The notes under the pieces are model-generated. The model made no database searches. It was not told the DNA's origin and was given only the letters and a program-made list of their open reading frames with translations. From positions 302,432 through 366,431 of the forward strand of contig NZ_BMUZ01000012.1 in the NCBI RefSeq assembly GCF_014650455.1: a DNA stretch of 64,000 bases, in the 5' to 3' direction. Position numbers and translations under genes: made by a program. Positions 9,038-16,763 of this stretch are shown in pieces. Positions within the stretch are counted from its first letter, which is position 1. The number at the start of each line of letters is the position of its first letter. The DNA is from Streptomyces xanthochromogenes (GTDB lineage Bacteria; Actinomycetota; Actinomycetes; Streptomycetales; Streptomycetaceae).

Positions 9038-9109
9038 TGCGCGATACTGGGATTGAACCAGTGACCTCTTCCGTGTCAGGGAAGCGCTCTCCCGCTGAGC
9101 TAATCGCGC
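9038..9109 (-). tRNA. tRNA-Val (GAC), third in the operon
   Basis: 72-nt cloverleaf. The acceptor GCGCGAT pairs with ATCGCGC and the discriminator is A. The anticodon stem CTTCC/GGAAG carries loop CTGACAC, so the anticodon is GAC. The mature sequence is identical to the two upstream copies, but only this copy has CCA encoded after the discriminator (9037-9035 on the minus strand). Confidence 0.96.
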
Positions 9110-9155
9110 GGGACGACCCCACGTCTTACAGGGCCGGTTACTTCGTGTTACTGCG

Positions 9156-9227
9156 TGCGCGATACTGGGATTGAACCAGTGACCTCTTCCGTGTCAGGGA
9201 AGCGCTCTCCCGCTGAGCTAATCGCGC
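9156..9227 (-). tRNA. tRNA-Val (GAC), second copy
   Basis: 72 nt, identical to the copies at 9038 and 9274. The base triplet after the discriminator reads CGC, so CCA is not encoded and must be added by the CCA-adding enzyme. Confidence 0.96.
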
Positions 9228-9273
9228 GGGACGACCCCACGTCTCACGGGGCCGGTTACTTCGTGTTACTGCG

Positions 9274-9345
9274 TGCGCGATACTGGGATTGAACCAGTGA
9301 CCTCTTCCGTGTCAGGGAAGCGCTCTCCCGCTGAGCTAATCGCGC
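9274..9345 (-). tRNA. tRNA-Val (GAC), first copy
   Basis: 72 nt, identical to the other two Val(GAC) genes, with CCA not encoded. It begins one base after the encoded CCA of tRNA-Cys, so the precursor must be cut very close to both tRNAs. Confidence 0.96.
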
Positions 9346-9346
9346 T

Positions 9347-9420
9347 TGGAGGTGGAGACGGGATTTGAACCCGTGTAGACGGCTTTGCAGGCCGTTGCCT
9401 CGCCTCTCGGCCACTCCACC
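9347..9420 (-). tRNA. tRNA-Cys (GCA)
   Basis: Acceptor GGTGGAG pairs with CTCCACC, the discriminator is T, and CCA is encoded at 9349-9347. The anticodon stem ACGGC/GCCGT holds loop CTGCAAA, so the anticodon is GCA. It lies between tRNA-Gly and the Val genes in one minus-strand operon. Confidence 0.96.
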
Positions 9421-9459
9421 AGGAGTGCATATGGGGGTTCGGGAAGATCCCCCACATCG

Positions 9460-9532
9460 AGCGGACGACGAGATTCGAACTCGCGACCCTCACCTTGGCA
9501 AGGTGATGCTCTACCAACTGAGCCACGTCCGC
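9460..9532 (-). tRNA. tRNA-Gly (GCC)
   Basis: 73 nt. Acceptor GCGGACG pairs with CGTCCGC, discriminator T, no encoded CCA. The anticodon stem TCACC/GGTGA holds loop TTGCCAA, giving anticodon GCC. It is the first gene of the operon, about 36 bases after the predicted transcription start. Confidence 0.96.
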
Positions 9533-9574
9533 TTGTCGTTTCCGTTTCGCTTGCGCGTCCCGGCGACGTGTTGA

Positions 9575-9602
9575 ACTCTAGCGGATTCCCGGGCCAGTAC
9601 AA
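9575..9602 (-). promoter_or_regulatory. Promoter of the tRNA Gly-Cys-Val operon
   Basis: On the minus strand, TTGTAC (9602-9597) is followed after 16 bases by TAGAGT (9580-9575). This resembles a vegetative sigma-HrdB promoter. The predicted start is near 9568, a short leader before tRNA-Gly. Confidence 0.6.
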
Positions 9603-9723
9603 AAACGCGTTTGTGCAGCGTGCTGCGTTACGCCTGGTCCGGACCGCGACCGGAGCCCGGACCGCTGTTCGCCTCCAGGTCACTCAGGGGCACCCCACCT
9701 GCACCGGCTCTAGACTCACAACC

Positions 9724-10815
9724 GTGCACGACCTCACTCCGCTGGCGCGCTTCGGCCAGCTCGTCGCCTCGGACCTGCGTGATGTCACCAGCGACCCCGA
9801 GGCCCTGGACTCCTCCGGCTTCTGGGCCGTCTCCCACGACTTCGAGGGCCGCCTCGTCTGCGCCCGCTTCGCGGACGTCCGCACCGAGCCGGTCCCCGCC
9901 CCCGTCCCCGGCGCCTGGCGCGGGCCCGCCGAGGGTGACTGGACGTCCTCCCTCGACCGCGCCGCGTATACGGCCGGAGTGCGGCGCATCCGCGAGCACA
10001 TCGCGGCCGGGGAGGTCTACCAGGCGAACCTCTGCCGGGTGCTGAGTGCGCCGCTGCCCGACCCCGCGGCGGCCGACGTGGACGCGCTCACCGCGCTGCT
10101 CGCCCGCGGCAACCCGGCGCCCTACGCAGGAACGATCCGGCTGCCCGCGCACGGCGTCGAGATCGCGACCGCCTCCCCCGAGCTGTTCCTGAGCCGTGCG
10201 GGCCGCATCGTGGAGTCCGGCCCCATCAAGGGGACCGGGCGGACGGCGGCGGACCTCGCGGAGAAGGAGCGCGCCGAGAACGTGATGATCGTGGACCTCG
10301 TCCGCAACGATCTGGGGCGCGTCTGCGCCACCGGCTCGGTGACCGTGCCCGCGCTGTGCGCGGTCGAGGAGCACCCGGGCCTCGTCCACCTCGTCTCCAC
10401 CGTGCGCGGCGAACTGCGCGAGGGCGCGGGCTGGCGCGAACTGCTCGACGCCACCTTCCCGCCCGGCTCGGTCACCGGGGCCCCCAAGTCCAGCGCCCTG
10501 CGGATCATCGAGGCTCTGGAGACCTCGCCGCGCGGCCCCTACTGCGGAGGCATCGGCTGGGTCGACGCCGACCGGGGCACCGCCGAGCTCGCCGTCGGGA
10601 TACGCACCTTCTGGATCGACCGGCCCCAGGGGGCGCTCCGCTTCGGTACCGGGGCGGGCATCATCTGGGGCTCCGACCCGGAACGCGAGTGGGCGGAGAC
10701 CGAGCTGAAGGCCGCGCGCCTGCTGTCGGTGGCGTCCGGAGCGCGCGCCCTCGGCGGACACGGCGCGTACAGCGGGCACGGCGGACGTATCGACCACAGC
10801 GGAAGGACCGTGTAA
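9724..10815 (+). CDS. pabB: Aminodeoxychorismate synthase component I (chorismate-binding)
   Basis: The protein has 363 residues. It converts chorismate with ammonia to 4-amino-4-deoxychorismate in folate synthesis. It has chorismate-binding family signatures: GPIKGTGRTAADLAEKERAE, TFPPGSVTGAPKSSALRIIE, and GGIGWVDADRGTAELAVGIR. The length fits a PabB lacking the glutaminase domain; no PabA gene is next to it. The GTG start at 9724 has no Shine-Dalgarno, but a -10-like TAGACT ends 7 bases before it, so the mRNA is probably leaderless. The stop abuts the next start, so the two genes form an operon. Confidence 0.9.
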   Translation: MHDLTPLARFGQLVASDLRDVTSDPEALDSSGFWAVSHDFEGRLVCARFADVRTEPVPAPVPGAWRGPAEGDWTSSLDRAAYTAGVRRIREHIAAGEVYQANLCRVLSAPLPDPAAADVDALTALLARGNPAPYAGTIRLPAHGVEIATASPELFLSRAGRIVESGPIKGTGRTAADLAEKERAENVMIVDLVRNDLGRVCATGSVTVPALCAVEEHPGLVHLVSTVRGELREGAGWRELLDATFPPGSVTGAPKSSALRIIEALETSPRGPYCGGIGWVDADRGTAELAVGIRTFWIDRPQGALRFGTGAGIIWGSDPEREWAETELKAARLLSVASGARALGGHGAYSGHGGRIDHSGRTV

Positions 10816-11637
10816 ATGCAGATCTGGGTCAATGGCGCACTGCGGGACGCCGACGCCGCGCGGGTGTCGGTCCTCGACCACGGGCTCACCGTGGGCGACG
10901 GCGTCTTCGAGACGGTGAAGGCGAGCGGCGGGAGCCTGTTCGCGCTCACCCGCCATCTCGAACGGCTGACCCGCTCGGCCCGCGGCCTCGGCCTGTCCGA
11001 CCCGGACCTCGACGAGGTGCGGCACGCCTGCGCGGCCGTCCTCGACGCCAACCCGATGCCGCTCGGCCGGCTGCGGATCACCTACACCGGCGGCCTCTCG
11101 CCGCTCGGCTCCGACCGGGGCGACGCGGGCCCGACGCTGGTCGTCGCGATCGCCGAGAGCGCGCGCAGGCCCGACAGCACCGCCGTGATCACCGTCCCGT
11201 GGACCCGCAACGAGCACAGTGCGGTGGCCGGCCTGAAGACGACCTCGTACGCCGAGAACGTGGTCGCCCTCGCGAAGGCGCACGGGGCCGGAGCCTCGGA
11301 GGCCCTGTTCGCCAACACCGCGGGGCAGCTCTGCGAGGGGACCGGCTCCAATGTCTTCGTGGTCGTCGACGGCCGGCTGCACACCCCGCCGCTCGCCTCC
11401 GGCTGCCTCGGCGGGATCACCCGCGCCCTCACCGTCGAATGGACCGGCGCCCAGGAGAGCGAGCTCCCGATGGACGTCCTGGAGCGCGCCGAGGAGGTCT
11501 TCCTGACCTCCACGCTGCGGGACGTCCAGGCCGTACACCGGGTGGACGGACGGGAGTTGGCCGGTGCGCCCGGCCCGGTCACGGCCAAGGCCATGCGGAT
11601 CTTCGACGAGCGGGCCGGATCGGATCTCGACCCGTAA
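10816..11637 (+). CDS. pabC: PLP-dependent class IV aminotransferase, probable aminodeoxychorismate lyase
   Basis: The protein has 273 residues with the fold-type IV signatures: N-terminal MQIWVNGALRDADAARVSVL then DHGLTVGDGVFET, the PLP lysine in GLKTTSYAENV, and EGTGSNVFVVVDG. The ATG directly follows the pabB stop codon. That context argues for aminodeoxychorismate lyase, which releases pyruvate to give p-aminobenzoate. The family also includes branched-chain and D-amino-acid aminotransferases, so the specificity is inferred from position. Confidence 0.82.
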   Translation: MQIWVNGALRDADAARVSVLDHGLTVGDGVFETVKASGGSLFALTRHLERLTRSARGLGLSDPDLDEVRHACAAVLDANPMPLGRLRITYTGGLSPLGSDRGDAGPTLVVAIAESARRPDSTAVITVPWTRNEHSAVAGLKTTSYAENVVALAKAHGAGASEALFANTAGQLCEGTGSNVFVVVDGRLHTPPLASGCLGGITRALTVEWTGAQESELPMDVLERAEEVFLTSTLRDVQAVHRVDGRELAGAPGPVTAKAMRIFDERAGSDLDP

Positions 11638-11679
11638 AAGCTGATGACGGGCGGCGCCGAGGCGGGTACAACGGCCTTG

Positions 11680-12513
11680 ATGACCACCACCATTCGGCCG
11701 ACAGAGCCGCTTCAGGAGGGCGCCGACGGCGCCAAGTCGCGTACCTACGACGTGTGTGTGAACAGCCGACGCGTCGGCAGGATCGCGATCGCCGCCGACG
11801 CGTCGTTCAGACCGGCTGTCGGCCGGATCGACGAGCTGTGGATCGAGGAGGCGGACCGGGGCCGCGGGCGCGGGACCGTCGCCGCGCTCGCGGCCGAGGA
11901 AGTGCTGCGCGGCTGGGGCTGCGGCCAGGTCCGCCTCTCGGTCGGGGCCGACGCGGAGGCGGCCCTGCGGATGGCGGCCGCCCTCGGCTATCGGGAACGC
12001 AGCCGGAACATGGTCAAGCAACTCCCGGACACCGCACCCGAGTTGCCCGCGGGGACGACCGGACGCGCCATGGGCGCCGAGGAGTTCGAGCGGTGGCGTC
12101 GCGAGGCGGTGGAAAGCTACGCGCGGGGCCGGATCGAGGAGGGCATGCCCGCGGAACGGGCCCTGGCCTGGTCCGACGCGCAACACCGCGCACTGCTGCC
12201 GGAGGGGGCCGCCACTCCCGGGGTACGGCTGATGGTCCTGGAGGACCGGGGGAGCGCGGTGGGGACCCTGTGGGTGTCCCGGGCCGCCCCGCCCGCCGAG
12301 GGTGCCTACGTCTACGACGTCCTCGTGACCGAGGGGCACCGCGGCCGCGGCCACGGCCGGTCGCTCATGCTGCTGGCCGAGCGGGTGGCGCTGGCCGACG
12401 GGCAGGACGTCGTGGGACTGCACGTCTTCGCGGCCAACACCCCGGCGCTGCGCCTGTACGAGTCGCTCGGGTACGAGACCGTCCGCCACAACCAGTACAA
12501 GCACCTGATCTGA
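11680..12513 (+). CDS. Double-GNAT acetyltransferase
   Basis: The protein has 277 residues and two GCN5-related N-acetyltransferase domains. The first (about 15-110) has EADRGRGRGTVAALA as acetyl-CoA loop. The second (about 120-277) has EGHRGRGHGRSLMLLAERVA followed by VVGLHVFAANTPALRLYESL. Substrate unknown; such tandem GNATs include mycothiol synthase-like enzymes and antibiotic acetylases, and nothing here decides between them. I chose the ATG at 11680 because TACAAC (11667-11672) lies 7 bases upstream, suggesting a leaderless transcript; ATG 11644 is in frame. It converges with the DsbA-like gene. Confidence 0.85.
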   Translation: MTTTIRPTEPLQEGADGAKSRTYDVCVNSRRVGRIAIAADASFRPAVGRIDELWIEEADRGRGRGTVAALAAEEVLRGWGCGQVRLSVGADAEAALRMAAALGYRERSRNMVKQLPDTAPELPAGTTGRAMGAEEFERWRREAVESYARGRIEEGMPAERALAWSDAQHRALLPEGAATPGVRLMVLEDRGSAVGTLWVSRAAPPAEGAYVYDVLVTEGHRGRGHGRSLMLLAERVALADGQDVVGLHVFAANTPALRLYESLGYETVRHNQYKHLI

Positions 12514-12634
12514 GTCACGGGGACCGAGAGACCGCGGTGCTGAGGGCTGTGGCGCCACGGGGCTGCGGAATCACGTGGCACGGGAATCACGCGAATCGCC
12601 GGAGGCTCCGGGACGGGATGGGACAGGGCGGGGC

Positions 12635-13153
12635 CTACTGGGCGAGCAGCCGGTCCGCGATCTCCTCGATGCGCTCGCGCAGGCCCTCCTGGCTCTTGCC
12701 GCCGTCCAGCCGCTGGTCGTCGATGACGTACGTCGGGGTGCCGGTCACGCCGATCGCCTTGCCCTCGGCCTGGTCGGCGTCGACGATCAGGATGTGCCGT
12801 CCGTCGATGAGGGCGGTCTCGAACTCCTCGGCGTCCAGGCCGAGTTCGGCCGCCGTGTCCACCAGGGCCGGCTCGCCGCGCTCGGCGAGGCGCTCGGTGC
12901 GGGCGAGCACCGCCTCCACGTACGGCCAGCCCTGTCCCTGCTCGAAGGCCTCCTCGGCGGCCTGGGCCGCGGCGAAGGCGTGCTTGTGCTTCTCCAGCGG
13001 AAAGTGCCGCAGCCGGATGTCGAGGCGGTCGCCGTAGCGGGCGCGCAGGGCGCGGACGTCGTCGAGGGCGCTGTGGCAGTCGGGGCACTGCAGCTCGCAC
13101 CACACGTCGAGGACGACGGGGCCTGCGGTGCTGGAGGGGGTGGTGTCGCTCAT
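12635..13153 (-). CDS. DsbA-family thiol oxidoreductase
   Basis: The protein has 172 residues. The thioredoxin-fold active site is CPDC in WCELQCPDCHSALDD, and the cis-Pro loop is GVTGTPTYVIDDQ. There is no signal peptide or membrane segment, so it should act in the cytoplasm, unlike classical DsbA; FrnE-like cytosolic isomerase/oxidoreductases are the closest concept. The ATG at 13153 has GGGAG nine bases upstream. The redox partner is unknown; a VKOR gene lies 37 kb away in this window but faces the other compartment. Confidence 0.85.
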   Translation of the reverse strand: MSDTTPSSTAGPVVLDVWCELQCPDCHSALDDVRALRARYGDRLDIRLRHFPLEKHKHAFAAAQAAEEAFEQGQGWPYVEAVLARTERLAERGEPALVDTAAELGLDAEEFETALIDGRHILIVDADQAEGKAIGVTGTPTYVIDDQRLDGGKSQEGLRERIEEIADRLLAQ

Positions 13154-13293
13154 GGGCCCAGTCTCCCAGCAACCGGGACCTGGGGAGGATCCCGCCCCGG
13201 AGATCTCCCTGAGGTCCTGCCCGGCCGTGGCCCGAGCGGTGGGTTCCGGTGCAGGATGGAAGAAGCCATACCACCCATGCCTGGAGGAACCGG

Positions 13294-13743
13294 ATGCTTG
13301 CCGAGACCGTCTGCTCCGCCGTTTCCGCGGCCGGAGTGGGCATCGCTGCCATCACGGCGTACCGCAAGCGCTTCCTGGCGGCCACGCGCATCGCCGCCTA
13401 CTCGCTGGTCCCCGTCGGCCTCGTCATGACCGGCGTCGTGCAGTGGGTGTCCGGCATCGTCTTCAAGCCGAGCGTCTGGTTCGGCTTCGGGCTGCTCGGG
13501 GTCGCCTGGCTGCTCTTCATGACGACGCGGGCCGTCGAGCGGCGCACGGGCGGCACCCGCAAGGAGCGCAGGGCCGCGGCGGCGGCCGCCCGGCGCGACG
13601 CAGTGGCCCCCGCCGCTTCGGCGCCCTCGCTCGGCGGGGGCCGTGCGCCGGCCGCTCAGCCCGCCGCCAAGGCCAAGGCGCAGCCCGCTCCCGGCGAGGA
13701 CTTCAGTGACATCGAGGCCATCCTGAAAAAGCACGGCATCTGA
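13294..13743 (+). CDS. Small integral membrane protein, unknown
   Basis: The protein has 149 residues. It has two clear hydrophobic helices (around residues 28-53 and 60-82, the latter WFGFGLLGVAWLLFMTT) and a weaker one at the N terminus. A charged Ala/Arg/Lys-rich cytoplasmic tail ends in EDFSDIEAILKKHGI, an acidic-then-amphipathic end that could bind a partner. GGAGG is 6 bases before the ATG at 13294. It diverges from the DsbA-like gene. I do not recognise a named family. Confidence 0.8.
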   Translation: MLAETVCSAVSAAGVGIAAITAYRKRFLAATRIAAYSLVPVGLVMTGVVQWVSGIVFKPSVWFGFGLLGVAWLLFMTTRAVERRTGGTRKERRAAAAAARRDAVAPAASAPSLGGGRAPAAQPAAKAKAQPAPGEDFSDIEAILKKHGI

Positions 13744-13890
13744 GGTTTTGGCCTGCTTCCTTCGGGAGCGCGAAGGTGCGTGAACCGCGCACAGCCGGTG
13801 CCGTACGCGCTACAAGATCGGGCGAACTCCCTCTGTTTATGGGCGTGTTGGTATACCCATGCGGTGTGGCTGGGTCATCATCGCCCCGAG

Positions 13891-14064
13891 ATGCTGGACA
13901 CTTCCCAGGGCTGCACCCCTGCACCGACCGACAAGCCGAACGCGCCCGACCCGCAGGCGCGGGGCTGTCTCTTCGCGCTTTCCCAGCCACCCCTGATGAT
14001 CTTTCTGGGGGTGATCGGCTGTCTGTTGCTCATGGCGGCCGTGCACGACCTGTTCCTGCTGTGA
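13891..14064 (+). CDS. Very small single-pass membrane protein
   Basis: The protein has 57 residues. The N-terminal half is hydrophilic, with Cys at 8 and 26 (QGCTP and RGCLF). The C-terminal half is one hydrophobic helix (PPLMIFLGVIGCLLLMAAV) ending in HDLFLL. A GTG at 13780 is in frame, but the intervening codons have poor third-position GC, include TTA and contain a -10-like TATACC (13852-13857), so I prefer the ATG at 13891. It could be a regulatory or membrane-stress peptide; the function is unknown. Confidence 0.55.
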   Translation: MLDTSQGCTPAPTDKPNAPDPQARGCLFALSQPPLMIFLGVIGCLLLMAAVHDLFLL

Positions 14065-14095
14065 GGGCGTGCCGCGAGGGCGTGACCGCGATCGG

Positions 14096-14659
14096 TCAGC
14101 GAGCCGCTTCGGCCTCCTTGCGGCGGGCCCGGTAGGCGGCCACGTGCAGGCGGTTCCCGCAGGTACGGCTGTCGCAGTAGCGGCGGGAGCGATTGCGGGA
14201 GAGGTCCACGAAGGCCCGGCCGCAGTCCGGCGCCTCGCACCGGCGAAGGCGCTCCTGCTCGCCGGTGACCACGATGAAGGCGAGCGCCATGCCGCCGTCG
14301 GCGGCCAGGTGATCGGCCACCGATGCGCCCGGCGCGAAGTAGTGCACATGCCAGTCGTAGCCGTCGTGGTCGGTCAGCTGCGGGGTGGTCCCGGCGGCCG
14401 CGACCAGCTGGTTGACGAGCTCGGCGGCGGTCGGGGCGTCGGGGGCCGCGAAGATCTCCGCGAACCTGCTGCGGACCGCCTGGACGCCCACGAGGTCACC
14501 GATGGAGAGCCGCTCCACACCGCTGACGCTGTGGTCGTGGACGAAGCCGTACAGCGCCTCCACGTCGGGGAGGAGGTCGGTGGCGCCGCTCTCCGGCGCG
14601 GTGTTCACCAGATCGACCACCATGTCGAGCGCGCTTCGGGTGTCGTGAGGGATCAGCAC
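14096..14659 (-). CDS. CGNR zinc-finger (ABATE) putative regulator
   Basis: The protein has 187 residues. The N-terminal ~135 residues are the ABATE stress-response domain. The C terminus carries the CGNR zinc finger: CEAPDCGRAFVDLSRN, then RRYCDSRTCGNRLHVAAYR, with four Cys ligands and the DxSRNxxRRYC signature. This family is thought to bind DNA or RNA and is usually annotated as a transcriptional regulator. The start is GTG at 14659 with GGGAG eight bases upstream. On the minus strand TAGAGT (14713-14708) could be its -10. Confidence 0.88.
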   Translation of the reverse strand: MLIPHDTRSALDMVVDLVNTAPESGATDLLPDVEALYGFVHDHSVSGVERLSIGDLVGVQAVRSRFAEIFAAPDAPTAAELVNQLVAAAGTTPQLTDHDGYDWHVHYFAPGASVADHLAADGGMALAFIVVTGEQERLRRCEAPDCGRAFVDLSRNRSRRYCDSRTCGNRLHVAAYRARRKEAEAAR

Positions 14660-14736
14660 GATTCGCTCCCTGGCCTGCGTCGGGCGGGCGCCCGTCGATG
14701 CTGGAGGACTCTAGCGGCTGGTCCTGCACGCGCACC

Positions 14737-14776
14737 GGTGCCGTCCCCCACGACGGCTTTCGTGGGGGACGGCACC
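14737..14776 (-). terminator. Terminator after ssgB
   Basis: Perfect 17-bp stem (14737-14753 with 14760-14776) and a 6-base loop, lying between the ssgB stop and the CGNR gene start. It should end ssgB transcription before the CGNR gene. Confidence 0.9.
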
Positions 14777-14854
14777 AGTGACTGCCGTTATGTGGTTGTC
14801 CGCGCGGCGCCGTCGCCCCGAGTCGGACGGCGCCGTGCGGCTCTCTGCCTGGCC

Positions 14855-15271
14855 TCAGTTGTTCTCGGCCAGGATGTGCGAGAGTTCCGTGTCGAGATCG
14901 AAGTGACGGTGCTCGGTGCCGGGCGGCACCGCGGCGTCGGTCCGTTTCAGGAACGACTCCAGGGCCCGCGCCGGGGCTTCGAGCAGGGCTTCTCCTTCCG
15001 GCGAGCTCAGGGCGATACAGACGACACCCTGACCGTGACTGCGTGACGGCCAGACTCTGACGTCGCCGGTTCCGGTGGGCCGGTGCAGGCCCTCGGCGAG
15101 GAGGTCGCGAGCGAAGACCCACTCGACGGTTTCCTCGGCTCCGGTGTGGAAGGTGGCGTGCACGGCATAGGGATCGGCCGTGTCATACCGCAGGCCCGCG
15201 GGTACAGGCAGTGAGGACTCGCTCGACACAACGAGGCGCAGGTGCAGCTCGCAGCTGACCGTGGTGTTCAT
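14855..15271 (-). CDS. ssgB: Sporulation-specific cell division protein SsgB
   Basis: The protein has 138 residues, the size expected for SsgB. SALP-family sequence throughout: MNTTVSCELHLRLVVSSES, GLRYDTADPYAVHATFHTG, VEWVFARDLLAEGL and GDVRVWPSRSHGQGVVCIAL. In Streptomyces, SsgB is recruited with SsgA to future septum sites and positions FtsZ ladders in aerial hyphae; it acts at the inner membrane face. The start is the ATG at 15271, with a GAAAGG a little further upstream than usual. A strong terminator follows. The near-invariant sequence makes this one of the surest calls and ties the window to Streptomyces. Confidence 0.97.
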   Translation of the reverse strand: MNTTVSCELHLRLVVSSESSLPVPAGLRYDTADPYAVHATFHTGAEETVEWVFARDLLAEGLHRPTGTGDVRVWPSRSHGQGVVCIALSSPEGEALLEAPARALESFLKRTDAAVPPGTEHRHFDLDTELSHILAENN

Positions 15272-15469
15272 AAGCGCCAGGGCCTTTCGCTCAGTGTGCG
15301 CTCGGGGATTCGCACGTCGGCGAAATCGACATGCCACCTACGGTGCCGTTGTAAACCCCTCTGACCGTTTTGCGGGCCTTCATGTAGCTCGTACGGCGGA
15401 CTATTACTTTGGGTTATAGGTCCATTTCGGTGAAGGCGTTTCCGGACACGGTTCCGGTAGGTTGGGCGC

Positions 15470-15871
15470 ATGGATACGGGGAGTGACGAACAGGACGCCG
15501 CGGCCCTCGGCTCGCGTGCGCCGGAGTTCATCAAGGCGTCGCGGCCGCTGCACCTGAGCTGGCAGGTCGGCGTTTTCGTGGTGGGCCTCGCGGTCGTGGC
15601 CGCCGGAATCGTGATGCTGCCGCTGCCCGGGCCCGGCTGGCTGGTGATCTTCGGCGGCATGGCGATCTGGGCGACCGAATTCGTCTGGGCCCAGCTGGTG
15701 CTCCGCTGGACGAAGCGCAAGGTCACCGAGGCCGCGCAGAAGGCGCTCGACCCCCGGGTGCGGCGCCGCAACATCATCCTGACGACGGTCGGCCTGGTGA
15801 TCGTCGCCGTGCTCGCCGGGATCTACCTGTGGAAGTTCGGCATGGTGATGCCGTGGAAGATCAACGAGTGA
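15470..15871 (+). CDS. TIGR02611-like PGPGW transmembrane protein
   Basis: The protein has 133 residues. Three hydrophobic segments: residues about 32-52 and 56-70 around LPLPGPGWLVIFGGMAIWA, and 104-122. The PGPGW motif between helices 1 and 2 identifies the family; its function is unknown. The ATG at 15470 has no Shine-Dalgarno, and TAGGTT (15458-15463) ends 7 bases before it, so a leaderless mRNA is likely. It diverges from ssgB over about 200 bases; this pairing may be of use in dating the ssgB promoter region. Confidence 0.85.
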   Translation: MDTGSDEQDAAALGSRAPEFIKASRPLHLSWQVGVFVVGLAVVAAGIVMLPLPGPGWLVIFGGMAIWATEFVWAQLVLRWTKRKVTEAAQKALDPRVRRRNIILTTVGLVIVAVLAGIYLWKFGMVMPWKINE

Positions 15872-15923
15872 CCGCGCGTGGTCAAGAGCCCCGCTGACAT
15901 GCGGTAATGTTTGCGGTGCGCCC

Positions 15924-15995
15924 GGGCGATTAGCTCAGTGGGAGAGCGCTTCGTTCACACCGAAGAGGTCACTGGTTCGAACCCAGTATCGCCCA
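15924..15995 (+). tRNA. tRNA-Val (CAC), copy 1
   Basis: 72 nt. Acceptor GGGCGAT pairs with ATCGCCC, discriminator A. The anticodon stem CTTCG/CGAAG holds loop TTCACAC, so the anticodon is CAC. CCA is not encoded (ACCC follows). A -10-like TAATGT is at 15905-15910. Confidence 0.96.
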
Positions 15996-16001
15996 CCCGG
16001 A

Positions 16002-16042
16002 CCGAAGGCCTCGGAGATCATCTCGATCTCCGGGGCCTTCGG
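16002..16042 (+). terminator. Terminator after tRNA-Val copy 1
   Basis: 18-bp stem (16002-16019 with 16025-16042) containing one T-G pair, 5-base loop, seven bases after the tRNA. Confidence 0.88.
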
Positions 16043-16089
16043 CGTCCCCGGGTGTTCCGCGCCGGGGCCGCCACGCGCAGACTGACGGC

Positions 16090-16530
16090 ATGAACTGGTG
16101 CCGCTACCGCTTCCGCAGCGTCTGGGACCTGCGGGCCGCTCCTGGCGCCGTCTATGCGGTCCTGGAGCGCGTCGAGGAGTATCCGCGCTGGTGGCGCGAG
16201 GTCCGCGAGGTGACCCCCGTCGACGAACGCACCGGCACCGCCCGGCTCCGTTCGTTCGTCCCGTACGACCTGTTCGTCACCGCCCGGGAGCGCCGGCGCG
16301 ATCCGGCGGCGTTGGTCCTCGAGGTCGCACTCGACGGCGATCTCGAAGGGTGGGCGCGCTGGACGCTGTTGGCGCACCGGGGCGGAACACGGGCCGTCTA
16401 CGAGCAGGAGGTCGAGGTGCGCAAGCCGCTCATGCGACGGCTCGCGGTGCCCGGTCGCCCGGTGTTCCGGGCCAATCACGCCCTGATGATGAGGTCGGGC
16501 AGGCGCGGGCTCCGGCGCCGCCTGACATGA
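16090..16530 (+). CDS. SRPBCC (START-like / polyketide cyclase-fold) protein
   Basis: The protein has 146 residues. The N terminus FRSVWDLRAAPGAVYAVLER followed by VEEYPRWWREVREV is typical of polyketide cyclase/dehydrase and lipid-transport SRPBCC proteins, a helix-grip fold with a hydrophobic pocket. The ligand is unknown. The ATG at 16090 has no Shine-Dalgarno but CAGACT six bases upstream, so it may be leaderless. It sits between two identical tRNA-Val(CAC) genes. Confidence 0.85.
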   Translation: MNWCRYRFRSVWDLRAAPGAVYAVLERVEEYPRWWREVREVTPVDERTGTARLRSFVPYDLFVTARERRRDPAALVLEVALDGDLEGWARWTLLAHRGGTRAVYEQEVEVRKPLMRRLAVPGRPVFRANHALMMRSGRRGLRRRLT

Positions 16531-16586
16531 AGAAGCCGCGTCGAGCGCGTCGTTGAGGGGTGGCGGTCGGGAGACGGGCGGGCGGT

Positions 16587-16616
16587 TTGAAAGCTGGGCC
16601 CGTGGGCCTGTATGGT
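16587..16616 (+). promoter_or_regulatory. Promoter of tRNA-Val(CAC) copy 2
   Basis: TTGAAA (16587-16592), 18 bases, TATGGT (16611-16616). This is a good vegetative promoter with predicted start near 16623, seven bases before the tRNA. Confidence 0.65.
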
Positions 16617-16629
16617 TCAGTCCGTTCCC

Positions 16630-16701
16630 GGGCGATTAGCTCAGTGGGAGAGCGCTTCGTTCACACCGAAGAGGTCACTGGTTCGAACCCAGTATCGCCC
16701 A
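16630..16701 (+). tRNA. tRNA-Val (CAC), copy 2
   Basis: 72 nt, identical to the copy at 15924. Anticodon CAC, no encoded CCA (ACCG follows). Confidence 0.96.
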
Positions 16702-16706
16702 CCGGG

Positions 16707-16741
16707 AAAGGCCGGTCCGTCCCAGACGGACCGGCCTTTTT
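16707..16741. terminator. Terminator shared by tRNA-Val copy 2 and the exonuclease gene
   Basis: Perfect 15-bp stem (16707-16721 with 16725-16739), CCA loop, then a T-run ending at 16741 on the plus strand. On the minus strand the A-run at 16707 also gives Ts, so it can work both ways between convergent genes. Confidence 0.9.
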
Positions 16742-16763
16742 GCTGCCCGCCCCTGGTCAACAC

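Larger units (their letters stand above)
9038..9345. repeat. 118-bp tandem triplication of tRNA-Val(GAC)
   Basis: The tRNA gene plus its 46-bp spacer is repeated with a 118-bp period. The two spacers (9110-9155 and 9228-9273) differ at only two positions. This indicates recent tandem duplication or ongoing gene conversion. Confidence 0.95.

Noticed and set aside
9038..9532. Integration site or mobile element at the tRNA array
   Set aside because: The repeats are whole tRNA genes with their spacers; no integrase, excisionase or truncated tRNA 3' end is nearby.
9628..12558. A 976-codon open frame on the minus strand opposite pabB, pabC and the GNAT gene
   Set aside because: It is the mirror of three well-supported genes. 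Open antisense frames are common at this GC content; the translation is Arg/Gly/Ala-rich and matches no family.
13780..13890. Longer version of the small membrane protein starting at GTG 13780
   Set aside because: Third-position GC is poor, with TTA and CTA codons and a -10-like box in the stretch, so it is more likely promoter than coding.
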